Position numbers and translations under genes: made by a program
The notes under the pieces: model-generated
What the model saw: only the letters and a program-made list of their open reading frames with translations
The model's database searches: none
Told to the model about the DNA's origin: nothing
Shown: in pieces, positions 51,773 through 60,800 of the stretch
Numbering within the stretch: position 1 is the first letter of the stretch
Layout: every line of letters starts with the position of its first letter
Source: Microbacterium hatanonis
GTDB taxonomy: Bacteria; Actinomycetota; Actinomycetes; Actinomycetales; Microbacteriaceae
Assembly: GCF_008017415.1 (NCBI RefSeq)
Contig: NZ_VRSV01000002.1
Location: 186,001 to 250,000, forward strand
Length of the DNA stretch: 64,000 nucleotides
Reading direction: 5' to 3'

Positions 51773-51937
51773 GCCGGCGCCCCCTTCGAACGCGACGGAT
51801 GCCGCGCGGTGCCCGCGAGCGTGACGCACGAGGACGACGGGGGAAACGTCGCGGAAACCCGCGTCTCCTACAGTCGACCCGATCGCTCGCGTCGCCGCGC
51901 GGTCAGCATCCTTCTCACCGTCGCACGAAGGGGCGTC

Positions 51938-54307
51938 ATGTCGCCGATCAGCACCGCAGCTCATCCCACCCGTCGCCGCGCCTCCCGCTTCGCCGCAGGC
52001 GCCGTCGCTCTGAGCCTCGTCGGTGCGGGTGCGCTGGGCGCCGCGCCCGCTCACGCCGCCGAGCCCGGCGGGCAGGGTACGGCCGACTCCCTCTTCCCGA
52101 ACGTCGGGAACACGGGCTACGACGTGCAGCACTACGACATCGACCTCGCGTACGACCACGCGACCACGGCGATCGCGGCGACCGCCGAGATCACGGCCGA
52201 GGCAGACGTCGAGCTGTCGTCGTTCAGCCTCGACCTCGAGGGGCTCACCGTCGGCTCGGTGACCATCGACGGCGCTGCGGCGACCTTCAGCCGCGTCTCC
52301 GACCTCCCCTCCACCACCCACAAGCTGATCGTCACCCCGGCGGCGCCGGTGACCGGCACGTTCACCACCGTCGTCGAGTACTCGGGTGTGCCGACCCGCC
52401 ACACCGACCCCGACGGGAGCTACGAGGGCTGGGTCGCGACCGCCGACGGCGCGACCGCGGTGAGCGAGCCGGTGGGCGCCATGACCTGGTTCCCGAGCAA
52501 CAACACCCCGCTCGACAAGGCGACCTTCGACTTCTCCTTCACGATCCCCACCGCGATCACGACATCGACCGGCACGGGCCCGGCGGCCGCCGTGAGCAAC
52601 GGCGAGCTGATCTCGCGCACGGTCAACGCCGACGACACGACGACGTGGGTCTGGCAGCAGCGCGAACAGATGACGACGTATCTCTCCCTCGCGTCCATCG
52701 GCAAGTACGACGTGCACGAGTCGACGATCACGCTGCCGAGCGGTCGAACGATCCCCGAATGGAGCTTCATCGACTCCGACCTCTCCGACGCGCGCAAGAC
52801 GACGTCGCTCGCGTCTCGGGCCGAGATCGGAGCGGTGCTCGGGTGGCTCGAGACCGCTTACGGCCCCTACCCCGGCAACAGCACGGGCATCGTGGTCGAC
52901 AACGCGGGCGTCGGTTACGCGCTCGAGACCCAGGACCGCTCCTTCTTCGACCGCTCCGCGAGTCGTGGCACCCTCATCCACGAGCTCGTGCACCAGTGGT
53001 TCGGCGACGCCGTGACGCTCTCGGACTGGAGCGACATCTGGCTGAACGAGGGGCCGGCCGAGCACATCACCTCCCAGGTCGAGGCGTCGCTCTACGACGG
53101 CGACGCGATCGAGACGGTCTGGTACTCCGCCTGGAACGACACGGCCGCCGATGACGCGGCGTGGCTGACACCCGTCGCCGGCTTCGACGACCCCGCCGAG
53201 CTCTTCGGCTTCCAGGCCTACTCGCGCTCGGCGATGGCACTCGAGGCGTTGCGCCTCACGATCGGCGACGACGAGTTCGACGAGATCTTCCGCCAGTGGT
53301 ACCTGCGCCTGAACGGCGGAGACGGATCGACCGCCGATTTCATCGCGCTGTCGGAGGATATCTCCGGCCTCGACCTCCAGGCCTTCTTCCAGGACTGGCT
53401 CTTCGACCTCGACAAACCCACCTGGCCGCTCACCCGCACACTGGAGATCTCGCCGAGCACGCGCTCCGGGGTGCAGCTCGAGCGCGGCCAGGGGGTGCAG
53501 TACACCGTCGAGGTGGGCAACGTCGGACCCACCGACCTGCAGGGAGGCACGGTCGAGATCGACCTGACCGGTCTCGTCGGCTCGGCGAGCGTGCTCGAGC
53601 CGCTCGCGGCGGGCCTGACCCGGAGCGGCGACATCCTCACCTGGGCCGTTCCCACCGTCGCGCAGGGGGCGCCGGCAGCATCCGTCTCCTTCACCGCGAC
53701 CGTCGACGACGATGCCACGACGGGGCAGCTGAACGTCTCGGTCTCGGCCGTCGACTTCGGCGCCGACTGCCTGCTGTGCGAATCGAGCATCGGAGTCGTG
53801 CAGCCGATCGATCCGTTCGGTATCGCGACCGTCTCGGGCGCGCCGATCGTCGGTCAGACCCTCACCGCCGACCCCGGCGTCTGGGCCGAGGGCACCTCGC
53901 TGACGTACGAGTGGCTCCGCTTCACCGCCGACGACGCTCGCGAGTACGAGGAGATGACCGGCCAGCCGGTCGACCCCGGATTCGTCGGCCAGCCCGTGGC
54001 GGGAGCCACCGGCTCGACCTACACCCTTCAGCCCGGCGACGCCGGTTACGCGTTCCTCGTGGTCGTCACCGGCACGCTCGAGGGCTACGGCGCGGTGTCG
54101 TCGCTCAGCGCGCCGACCGCGTTCGTCACCGCCGCGGCGGTCCCGCTCCCGACGACGACCCCGACAGCGGCCCCCGCGCCGCCGGGGCTCGCTGCCACCG
54201 GTGGCGACGCCGTCCCGCTCGGCGCCGCGGCCTTCGCAGCCGCGCTGCTGGTCGCGGCGGGCGCCGCGATCGTGGTGCTGCGCCGCCGGCGGGCGGAGAG
54301 CGCCTGA
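51938..54307 (+). CDS. Secreted M1-family metallopeptidase with C-terminal membrane anchor
   Basis: 789 residues. A signal peptide (RRRASRFAAGAVALSLVG, cut near AHA-AEP) leads the M1 beta and catalytic domains. H348-E-x-x-H352 lies in HELVHQWFGD with the third zinc ligand E371 in LNEGPAEH, 18 residues later as required. GAMTWFPSNN replaces the usual GxMEN exopeptidase motif region. After the peptidase come a CARDB/DUF11-like domain (about 515-610), an Ig-like domain (VSGAPIVGQTLTADPGVWAEG) and a tail LAATGGD, helix, RRRR. This tail resembles a sorting signal but is not a canonical LPXTG. Start ATG 51938 has AAGGGG upstream; the in-frame 51809 start is upstream of the probable promoter TACAGT (51869-51874). 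Confidence 0.88.
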   Translation: MSPISTAAHPTRRRASRFAAGAVALSLVGAGALGAAPAHAAEPGGQGTADSLFPNVGNTGYDVQHYDIDLAYDHATTAIAATAEITAEADVELSSFSLDLEGLTVGSVTIDGAAATFSRVSDLPSTTHKLIVTPAAPVTGTFTTVVEYSGVPTRHTDPDGSYEGWVATADGATAVSEPVGAMTWFPSNNTPLDKATFDFSFTIPTAITTSTGTGPAAAVSNGELISRTVNADDTTTWVWQQREQMTTYLSLASIGKYDVHESTITLPSGRTIPEWSFIDSDLSDARKTTSLASRAEIGAVLGWLETAYGPYPGNSTGIVVDNAGVGYALETQDRSFFDRSASRGTLIHELVHQWFGDAVTLSDWSDIWLNEGPAEHITSQVEASLYDGDAIETVWYSAWNDTAADDAAWLTPVAGFDDPAELFGFQAYSRSAMALEALRLTIGDDEFDEIFRQWYLRLNGGDGSTADFIALSEDISGLDLQAFFQDWLFDLDKPTWPLTRTLEISPSTRSGVQLERGQGVQYTVEVGNVGPTDLQGGTVEIDLTGLVGSASVLEPLAAGLTRSGDILTWAVPTVAQGAPAASVSFTATVDDDATTGQLNVSVSAVDFGADCLLCESSIGVVQPIDPFGIATVSGAPIVGQTLTADPGVWAEGTSLTYEWLRFTADDAREYEEMTGQPVDPGFVGQPVAGATGSTYTLQPGDAGYAFLVVVTGTLEGYGAVSSLSAPTAFVTAAAVPLPTTTPTAAPAPPGLAATGGDAVPLGAAAFAAALLVAAGAAIVVLRRRRAESA

Positions 54308-54366
54308 GCGCGACACCTTCAGCCCCCACGACCGGGACGGACGACCCCGGGACGGATGCTTCGGCA

Positions 54367-54372
54367 TAGCCT
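54367..54372 (+). promoter_or_regulatory. -10 hexamer TAGCCT of sufS (leaderless)
   Basis: TAGCCT, GGAACG, then ATG 54379. Confidence 0.6.
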
Positions 54373-54378
54373 GGAACG

Positions 54379-55677
54379 ATGAGCTCTCCTGACGGTGCGA
54401 TCCTGGCCGCCGGTTTCGACCCGGTCGCCGTCCGCGGCGACTTCCCGATCCTCGCGCGCGACATCGACGGCGCCCCGCTGGTGTACCTCGATTCGGCCGC
54501 GACGAGCCAGAAGCCCCGCGCGGTCATCGACGCGGAGGTCGCCTTCCTCGCCGGCGCGAACGCGGCTGTGCACCGCGGCGCGCACACCCTCGCCGCCGAA
54601 GCCACCGAGCTGTTCGAAGACGCGCGCGAGACGGTCGCGGCCTTCGTGGGAGCGCGTCCCGAGCAGCTCGTGTGGACGAGCGGGGCGACCGCGGGCCTCA
54701 ACCTCGTCGCCTACGCCCTCGGAAACGCGTCGATCGGGCGCGGCGGACCGGCGGCACGGAGATTCTCCCTCGCCCCCGGCGACGAGATCGTCGTCACCGA
54801 GTCGGAGCACCACGCGAATCTCATCCCCTGGCAGGAGCTGGCCGCCCGCACCGGCGCCCTCCTCCGTCACATCCCCGTCCTCGACGACGGACGTCTCGAC
54901 CTCGGGGTCGCAGCGTCGGTCATCGGCGAGCGCACCCGCGTCGTCGCCTTCCCCCACGTCTCGAACGTGCTCGGCATCGTGAACCCGGTCGCCGACCTTG
55001 TGAGCCTTGCCCGCGCTGCGGGGGCGCTGACCGTGCTCGACGCGTGCCAGTCGGCGCCGCACCTGCCGCTCGACCTGCCGACGCTCGGGGTCGACCTCGC
55101 CGTGTTCTCGGGCCACAAGATGCTCGGCCCCTACGGCATCGGTGCACTCTACGGCCGCAGCGACGTGCTCGAGGCGCTGCCGCCCTTCCTCACCGGCGGG
55201 TCGATGATCACCACCGTGACGCTCGATCGCGCCGAGTACCTGCCGCCGCCGCAGCGGTTCGAAGCCGGCACGCAGCCCGTGTCGCAGGCCATCGCCCTCG
55301 CCGCCGCCGTGCGCTACCTCGGCGGGCTCGACATGGCGGCCGTCCACGCTCACGAGACGGCGCTCGAGCAGCGGATGCTGCGCGGACTCCGCCAGATCCC
55401 CGGCATCCGCCTGCTCGGCGATGCCGACGGCGTCGAGCGCGTCGCGCTGTGGGCGTTCGACGTCGCCGGCGTGCACGCGCACGACGTCGGCCAATTCCTC
55501 GACGCACGCGGCGTGGCCGTGCGCGTCGGCCACCACTGCGCGCAGCCGCTGCACCGCCGATTCGGGATCACCGCGTCGGTGCGCGCGAGCGCCGCGCTCT
55601 ACAACACGGAGGACGAGATCGACGTGTTCCTCGACGCGCTCTCGGGCGTGCGCCCCTTCTTCGGAGCCGACGCATGA
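54379..55677 (+). CDS. sufS: SufS-type cysteine desulfurase
   Basis: 432-residue group II cysteine desulfurase. YLDSAATSQKP near 34, HRGAHTLAAEAT, ESEHHANLIPWQ, PLP lysine in VFSGHKMLGP, and the active-site Cys in RVGHHCAQPLHRRF are all present. It releases sulfur from cysteine for Fe-S cluster building. It is followed directly (ATGA overlap) by sufU, the zinc-dependent sulfur acceptor used with SufS in Gram-positives. The SufBCD scaffold is not in the window, which is common when S-U form a separate pair. Start fixed by TAGCCT-N6-ATG. Confidence 0.95.
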   Translation: MSSPDGAILAAGFDPVAVRGDFPILARDIDGAPLVYLDSAATSQKPRAVIDAEVAFLAGANAAVHRGAHTLAAEATELFEDARETVAAFVGARPEQLVWTSGATAGLNLVAYALGNASIGRGGPAARRFSLAPGDEIVVTESEHHANLIPWQELAARTGALLRHIPVLDDGRLDLGVAASVIGERTRVVAFPHVSNVLGIVNPVADLVSLARAAGALTVLDACQSAPHLPLDLPTLGVDLAVFSGHKMLGPYGIGALYGRSDVLEALPPFLTGGSMITTVTLDRAEYLPPPQRFEAGTQPVSQAIALAAAVRYLGGLDMAAVHAHETALEQRMLRGLRQIPGIRLLGDADGVERVALWAFDVAGVHAHDVGQFLDARGVAVRVGHHCAQPLHRRFGITASVRASAALYNTEDEIDVFLDALSGVRPFFGADA

Positions 55678-56108
55678 GCGGGCTCGAGTCGCTCTACCAG
55701 GAGCTCATCCTCGACCACGCGAAGAACCGGCGCGGCTTCGGTCTGGCCGGGTCGGATACGGATGCGACGAGCCACCAGCGCAACCCGATCTGCGGAGACG
55801 AGATCACGGTGCGTGTGCACATGGAGGGCGATCGCGTCGCATCCCTCACTTGGGAGGGCGCGGGGTGCTCGATCTCGCAGGCCTCCGCCTCGATGCTCGC
55901 CGAGCTCTCGACCGACCTCGATCGCGCCGGCGCCGAGCACCTCATCGAGGGCTTCCGCGAGGCGATGCGCTCGAAGGGCACCCTCGAACTCGACGAGGAC
56001 GAGTTCGGCGACGCCACCGCCCTGTCAGGAGTGTCGAAGTACACGGCCCGGGTCAAGTGCGCGATGCTCTCGTGGGTCGCGTTCGAAGACGCCCTGCGCC
56101 GATCCTGA
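55674..56108 (+). CDS. sufU: Fe-S cluster assembly sulfur-transfer protein SufU
   Basis: 144 residues, IscU/SufU type. The three conserved cysteine sites are NPICGDEI, GAGCSISQASASML and KCAMLSW; the spacing with a longer insertion between the second and third (LSTDLDRAGAEHLIEGF) is the SufU hallmark separating it from IscU. It opens with LYQELILDHAKNRRGFG, also typical. It accepts persulfide sulfur from SufS through zinc-ligand exchange. ATG overlaps the sufS stop. Convergent with the lipoprotein gene, 22 bases apart. Confidence 0.95.
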   Translation: MSGLESLYQELILDHAKNRRGFGLAGSDTDATSHQRNPICGDEITVRVHMEGDRVASLTWEGAGCSISQASASMLAELSTDLDRAGAEHLIEGFREAMRSKGTLELDEDEFGDATALSGVSKYTARVKCAMLSWVAFEDALRRS

Positions 56109-56130
56109 GCGGGACCCCCGGCCCCGTCCG

Positions 56131-56742
56131 CTAGCGGCGGAGCGCGGCGACGTCGGCGGCGACGCCGATCACGTCGTCGACCGGCACGGCCGTCTCCTCG
56201 GCGGTCGCGCTCAGCGCGGCACCCGTCGTGACGACGGTGACCGTGCCCTCGGGGAAGAGCAGCTGCACACTGCCGACGTCGGCGAGCGTCTCCCCCTCGG
56301 CCAGCAGATAGACGCGGCCGTCGACGGCGGCGGCCCGCGGGTCGTCGATCACGGTGCCGGTGGCCGAGAGCATCTCCATGTCGTCGGCGGTCCAGCCCGT
56401 GCCGTCGACGCCGATCGCGATCGCCCCGTACCCCTCGAGGTCGGTCGTCCCCTGGTCGACGTCATCGGTGATCCACACGCACGACGTGGCCGAGGAATCC
56501 TCCGACGAATCGTCGGGCGAGAAGATCATGCCCGCCGTGATCGGCGCGGCGACCGCGGCGACCTGGTCGCACGTGATGACGAGCGCCGATGATCCGGCGT
56601 CGACCGGCCCCGCCGCATCCGTCTCCGCCACCGGACTCGCGGGCGCAGGCTCCGCGGCAGCGGAGCAGCCGGCGAGGAGGACGAGCCCGACGAGTGTTCC
56701 GGCGAGGGCCAGGGAACGGGTGCGAGATGCCGTGTGCGCCAT
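56131..56742 (-). CDS. Predicted lipoprotein of unknown function
   Basis: 203 residues. Signal peptide with lipobox LLAGC (Cys26), then an Ala/Pro linker (SAAAEPAPASPVAETDAAG). The mature domain has two further cysteines (VITCDQV and TSCVWITDD) that could form a disulfide. The pattern of an ITCDQV opening plus SSATSCVW suggests a small DUF3558-like extracytoplasmic fold, but I am not certain of the family. Start ATG 56742 is fixed by TAGCGT seven bases upstream; in-frame upstream codons lie in the promoter. Role unknown. Confidence 0.8.
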   Translation of the reverse strand: MAHTASRTRSLALAGTLVGLVLLAGCSAAAEPAPASPVAETDAAGPVDAGSSALVITCDQVAAVAAPITAGMIFSPDDSSEDSSATSCVWITDDVDQGTTDLEGYGAIAIGVDGTGWTADDMEMLSATGTVIDDPRAAAVDGRVYLLAEGETLADVGSVQLLFPEGTVTVVTTGAALSATAEETAVPVDDVIGVAADVAALRR

Positions 56743-56749
56743 ATCCCAC

Positions 56750-56755
56750 ACGCTA
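56750..56755 (-). promoter_or_regulatory. -10 hexamer TAGCGT of the lipoprotein gene (leaderless)
   Basis: TAGCGT on the minus strand, seven bases before ATG 56742 and downstream of the TIR-like gene stop. Confidence 0.55.
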
Positions 56756-56778
56756 TCGGTCGCCCGCGCAGTCACCGA

Positions 56779-57249
56779 TCACGGCAGACGGGCGCCCCAT
56801 TCGGGCTTGCAGCACTCGATCGCATCGATGAAGGCGGCGATCTCGGGCGACCCCCACTCGGCCATCGTCAGGCCGGCGAAGGGTGGCCGATGATCGGGGT
56901 CGGCCCACACGCCGAGGATCGGCTTGCCCTCCTCCCGCGCACGGCGCAGCTCCCAGGACTGCCCCTCCGACGACCGGGTGTGCCGGCTCACCAGTGCGAT
57001 GACCGCGTCGCACCCTTCGATGCGGTGACGCGCGCGACGCACCCAAGTGCGGTCGTCGGGGCGCTTGACCGCCAGGTCGACGAGGACGAAGGGATCGCGT
57101 GTGCGGAACGACTGCGCCCGGAAGGATGCTTCGCGATGCTCGTCCTCGACGGCGAACGATACGAAGATCACCTTCGATTCGACGGCTACGGCTCCGGTTC
57201 TCCGACGTACGGCCGACCGGACGGGGGACTCGATGCTCGCCGCGCTCAT
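56779..57249 (-). CDS. TIR-like (DUF1863/ThsB-type) protein
   Basis: 156 residues: an Arg/Ala-rich lead of about 25, then one TIR-like domain: KVIFVSFAVEDEHREASFRA (strand A and box 1), FVLVDLAVKRPDD, WVRRARHRIEGCDAVIALVSRHT and SWELRRAREEGKPILGVWADPD. This matches the MTH538-type TIR-like family that includes ThsB, the NAD-derived-signal enzyme of Thoeris defence. No ThsA (SIR2/Macro) partner is adjacent, so an antiphage role is only a possibility; such domains also occur in standalone proteins of unknown role. ATG 57249 is one base after the stop of the upstream membrane-protein gene, so the two are translationally coupled. Confidence 0.8.
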   Translation of the reverse strand: MSAASIESPVRSAVRRRTGAVAVESKVIFVSFAVEDEHREASFRAQSFRTRDPFVLVDLAVKRPDDRTWVRRARHRIEGCDAVIALVSRHTRSSEGQSWELRRAREEGKPILGVWADPDHRPPFAGLTMAEWGSPEIAAFIDAIECCKPEWGARLP

Positions 57250-57250
57250 C

Positions 57251-57799
57251 TCAGACCGCTCGATCCTTCGTACGGCGGCGGAGCACGATCGCCCCCACCA
57301 CGCCTCCGACGAGGAGGACACCCGCACCGAGTCCGACGATTCCGACGCCGAGAGCCGAGGATGCGTCGTCGTCCACCGCTGCGGAGGTCGTCTGAGCGCT
57401 GATCGGCTCGTCCAGTTCGGTCACGGTGAAGACGGCGGTCGTCTCCGCGACGTCGGGCGTGGTCGTGCGCACCGTGACCGTCCATCGCCCCTCGCCGAGG
57501 AAGGGCTGCTCGCTCACCCAGCGCCCCTGCCCCTCCGATGACGAGACGAGCGAGACCGGCCCGGCCGTGCGCCCGTCATCGGCCTTCGCCGTCACGAGCG
57601 GGTCGATGATCTCGTTGACCATGTGGCCGTCCCGCACGTATTGGGCGTAGAGCGACACGCCTCCGATGCCGTCAGGACCGATGGTCAGCTGGATCGGACC
57701 GCCGTGCGCGCGTGCGGCACCGGGCGCCAAGAGGACGAAAGCGGCGGCCAACAGGAGGGCGAGGGCCGCACCGAATGGGCGAAGGACAGTCTTCGTCAT
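57251..57799 (-). CDS. Secreted, membrane-anchored YtkA/CopC-like protein
   Basis: 182 residues. Signal peptide with hydrophobic core ALALLLAAAFVLLAPGAARA, cut before HGGPIQLTIG, leaving an N-terminal His as in CopC-type copper proteins. A single beta-sandwich domain of about 100 residues follows (YAQYVRDGHMVNEIIDPLV; GRWVSEQPFLGEGRWTVTV), then a membrane helix (VGIVGLGAGVLLVGGVVGAIVL) and RRRTKDRAV. The fold looks YtkA/FixH-like. A metal role is not shown beyond the His terminus. It starts at ATG 57799 with a weak GAGAGAAG upstream and is coupled to the TIR-like gene. Confidence 0.78.
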   Translation of the reverse strand: MTKTVLRPFGAALALLLAAAFVLLAPGAARAHGGPIQLTIGPDGIGGVSLYAQYVRDGHMVNEIIDPLVTAKADDGRTAGPVSLVSSSEGQGRWVSEQPFLGEGRWTVTVRTTTPDVAETTAVFTVTELDEPISAQTTSAAVDDDASSALGVGIVGLGAGVLLVGGVVGAIVLRRRTKDRAV

Positions 57800-57843
57800 G
57801 GTGTCATCTTCTCTCGTGATCGACGGGGAAGGCTAGACCCGGG

Positions 57844-57874
57844 GAAGCCCCGGACGCATCGCGCCCGGGGCTTC
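57844..57874 (-). terminator. 10-bp hairpin after the giant wall protein gene
   Basis: GAAGCCCCGG (57844-57853) and CCGGGGCTTC (57865-57874), 11-base loop, 13 bases after the stop at 57888 on the minus strand. Confidence 0.75.
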
Positions 57875-57887
57875 TCCGGTGGGGGGA

Positions 57888-60800
57888 TCAGTCCTGCGCT
57901 CCGCGGCGGCGGCGCGTGACCAGGTAGACCAGGGCTCCCAGGAGCAGCAGGCCCGCTCCGAAGGGGAGCTGCAGCTGCCAGGCGTCCGAACCTGTCGCCG
58001 GGAGGCTTCCGCCGCCCGTGCCGCCACCGCTGCCCGAACCCGCACCGGTGCCCGTACCCGGCCCGGTGCCGGGGCCTGTGCCGGGGCCCGTGCCCGGGCC
58101 TGTGCCGGGGTCGGTGCCGGGGTCGGTGCCCGGATCGGTGCCCGGATCGGTGCCGCCGCCGCCGGGTGCCGCGGTGACCGTCAGCTCACCGCTGCGGGCG
58201 ACCTCGACGCCGTCGATGCGGAGTGCGATGTGGTGCACGCCCGGGTCGACGCCGGCCGGGATGGTGACGTTCACCGAGAAGGTGCCGCTGGCGCTCGTCT
58301 GCACCGTCGCCAACCGCAGCGGGTCGGAGAGGATCCAGATCTCCACCGCGGTGTCGGCGGGCAGATGAGCGCCGGTGACCGAGACCTGTCCGCCCACGGC
58401 GACCCCGGTGGGGTTCACCACGACCGACGGGTCGGGCTGCGGCTCGGGATCGACGATCACCTCGGCGACCTGGGCCGCCTCGTCGGCGCCGACGTTGCCC
58501 GCCGCGTCCACCGCCCGGAACGCGACCGTGGCGGCCGCGGTGCCGGGGACGACGATCGGCTCGGCGTACGAGACCCACGCGCCATCGGCGGTCAGGCGGT
58601 ACTCGATCCGGTCGATCCCGCTCGTCGCGTCCGTCGCCGTGAGGGTGACGGTGCGCGCCGCGACCGTGGCAGACGCGGTCGGGACGACCGTGTCGATGCG
58701 GATGACCCGCTGCTCGGTCACCGAGACGTTCTCGCCGTCGGTCGCACGGATCCACAGGGTGGTCGTGCCCTCGTCGTCGATCACGAGCGACGCGCCCAGG
58801 GCGGTGAACGTCTCGCCGTCGGTGGAGTACTCCACCGAGACGGGCTCCTCACCCGTGGTCGTGCCCGTCGCGGTGACCTCGACCTCGTCGACGTACCACC
58901 CGTTCTCGCCGGTGGGCTGCGACGGGTCGATCGTGACGTCGAGACCGATCACCGGAGTCTCGTCCGAGACTGCGGGCACCTCGACGCTCACGGCCTCCGA
59001 CGTGTTGCCTGCCTCATCGGTGGCGCGGTGCCAGACGGTCTGCGCCTCGTCGGTCAGGGAGACGACCGACTCGTAGCCGGTCCACGCTCCCTCGCCGATG
59101 CGGTACTCGATCGACTCCACGCCGCTCGTGGCGTCCGTCGCCGCGAGGGTGAGCGTCCGCGGGCTGGCGACGACGTCGACGACGGCCGTGCTCACCGGAG
59201 CGAGCGCGTCGATCTTGAACGACACCTCGTCGGTGACCGGCTCCTGGTTCGGAGCCGACGCTCGGAACTGCACCGTGTGCTCGCCGTCTCCGGTCACCCG
59301 CACGGCCGAGGTGTACTCGACCCAGCCGGCGCCGTCGACGTTGATCTCTCGGTACACCGTGCTCTCGCCGCCGCCGGTCGTGGTGACCGTGACCTCCACA
59401 GCATCCGTGTACCAGCCGTTCTCGCCCGTCGGCTCCGCCGGGTCGAGCGCCGCGCTCACCGAGATCGGCTCGGCGGCGGTGTCGATCACCCGGAAGTAGT
59501 CAAAGTGCGCGGTCTTCGAGACCTGGCCCTGCGCGGAGTTGCCCAGCGCGTAGAGACCGATCCGACCGGCTGCCGCCGGCTCGTTCTCGAACGTCTCGGC
59601 GAACGCGGTCCACGTGGTGCGGTCGGCGCTGTACGACCCGGAGATGGTCGTGCCGGTCTTGGCCAGTCGCAGCCAGACTATGCCGTTCGACGGCGCCGCC
59701 GCGTTCGGCTGCGGGTTCTGGACCACGCCGCCGATCTCGCTGCGGATCTCGAGGTTGCGCGGCGGGTTCTCGCCGCCCGAACCGGTCGCCAGGATGTCGA
59801 TCTTGACGTAGTTGTCGTCGTCGGCCCGAAGGATCAGGCCGCCCTGCTGGTAGGCCCGGTCGAGGCGCGAGGCGTCGACCTTCGTCTCGACGACCCAGTC
59901 ACCGTCGGGCTGCGCCTGCGTCACGAAGTTCGGCACACCGGTGTCGGCACCGTAGATGTCGTTCGGCGTGGTGTCGATCTGCAGCTCGCCCCCGGCGACC
60001 CGGTAGCCCTCGGGCTGCGGGTTCTCGACGGTCCAGCGGCAGGCGTCGAGCGACGTGCCGTCGAATTCGTCGTCGGGGGTGGCGGCCGAGGCCGTGTCGT
60101 CCGGCGTGATGTGGAACCAGTCGAACCTGGCGTCGATCACGCTGGGCGCCGAACCGCTGTTCGAGAAGGCCGCGAGTCCGATGCGCGGGTTCGAGATACC
60201 GGCCAGCTGCTTCGTCTCGGGCATCGACGTGTAGGTCGATCCGTCGGCGGAGTACGACGCCTGCAGGTTGCTGCCGTCGCTCGTCAACCGCACGAAGTAG
60301 GTGTCGGGGAACGCCTCGCCCAGGGGCGACGTGTTCGAGGCCGCGACCTCGTTCGGGGTGCCGTTCTCCTCGCGGATGAACTGGAACACGCGTCCGGCGG
60401 CGCTGGCGTCACGCGCCTGGAGCACCATCTTGGCGTAGTTGTCGTCGTCGCCGTACACGAGCAGACCGGCCTGCTGGTAGGTCGCCCGCGCCGGCAGGGT
60501 CACCTTCGCGGTGGCCTGCCAGGCGCCGTCCGGGAGGTCCTGCAGCACGATGTTCGGCGTGTCACCACCGGCCCCGTAGATGTCGGTCTTGCTCGCGGGG
60601 ATCACGAGGCTGCCGTTCTCGAGGCGGAGGTCCTGGTTCACCCGCACGTTGCCGTTCCACCGCTCGGTGTCGAGCGCGTCGCCGTCGAACCCGTCGGAGC
60701 GGCCCGACAGGCAGGTCTCACCGCCCGGCGTCGACACGGTGATCTGCACGACCTCGTCGCGGTAGGCGCCCTGCTCGTCGGTGGCGCGCACCGTCAGCAG

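Noticed and set aside
58050..58160. CRISPR-like regular repeats
   Set aside because: The 12-base periodicity is a coding TDPG/TGPG linker with no spacers; no CRISPR array or cas gene is seen anywhere.
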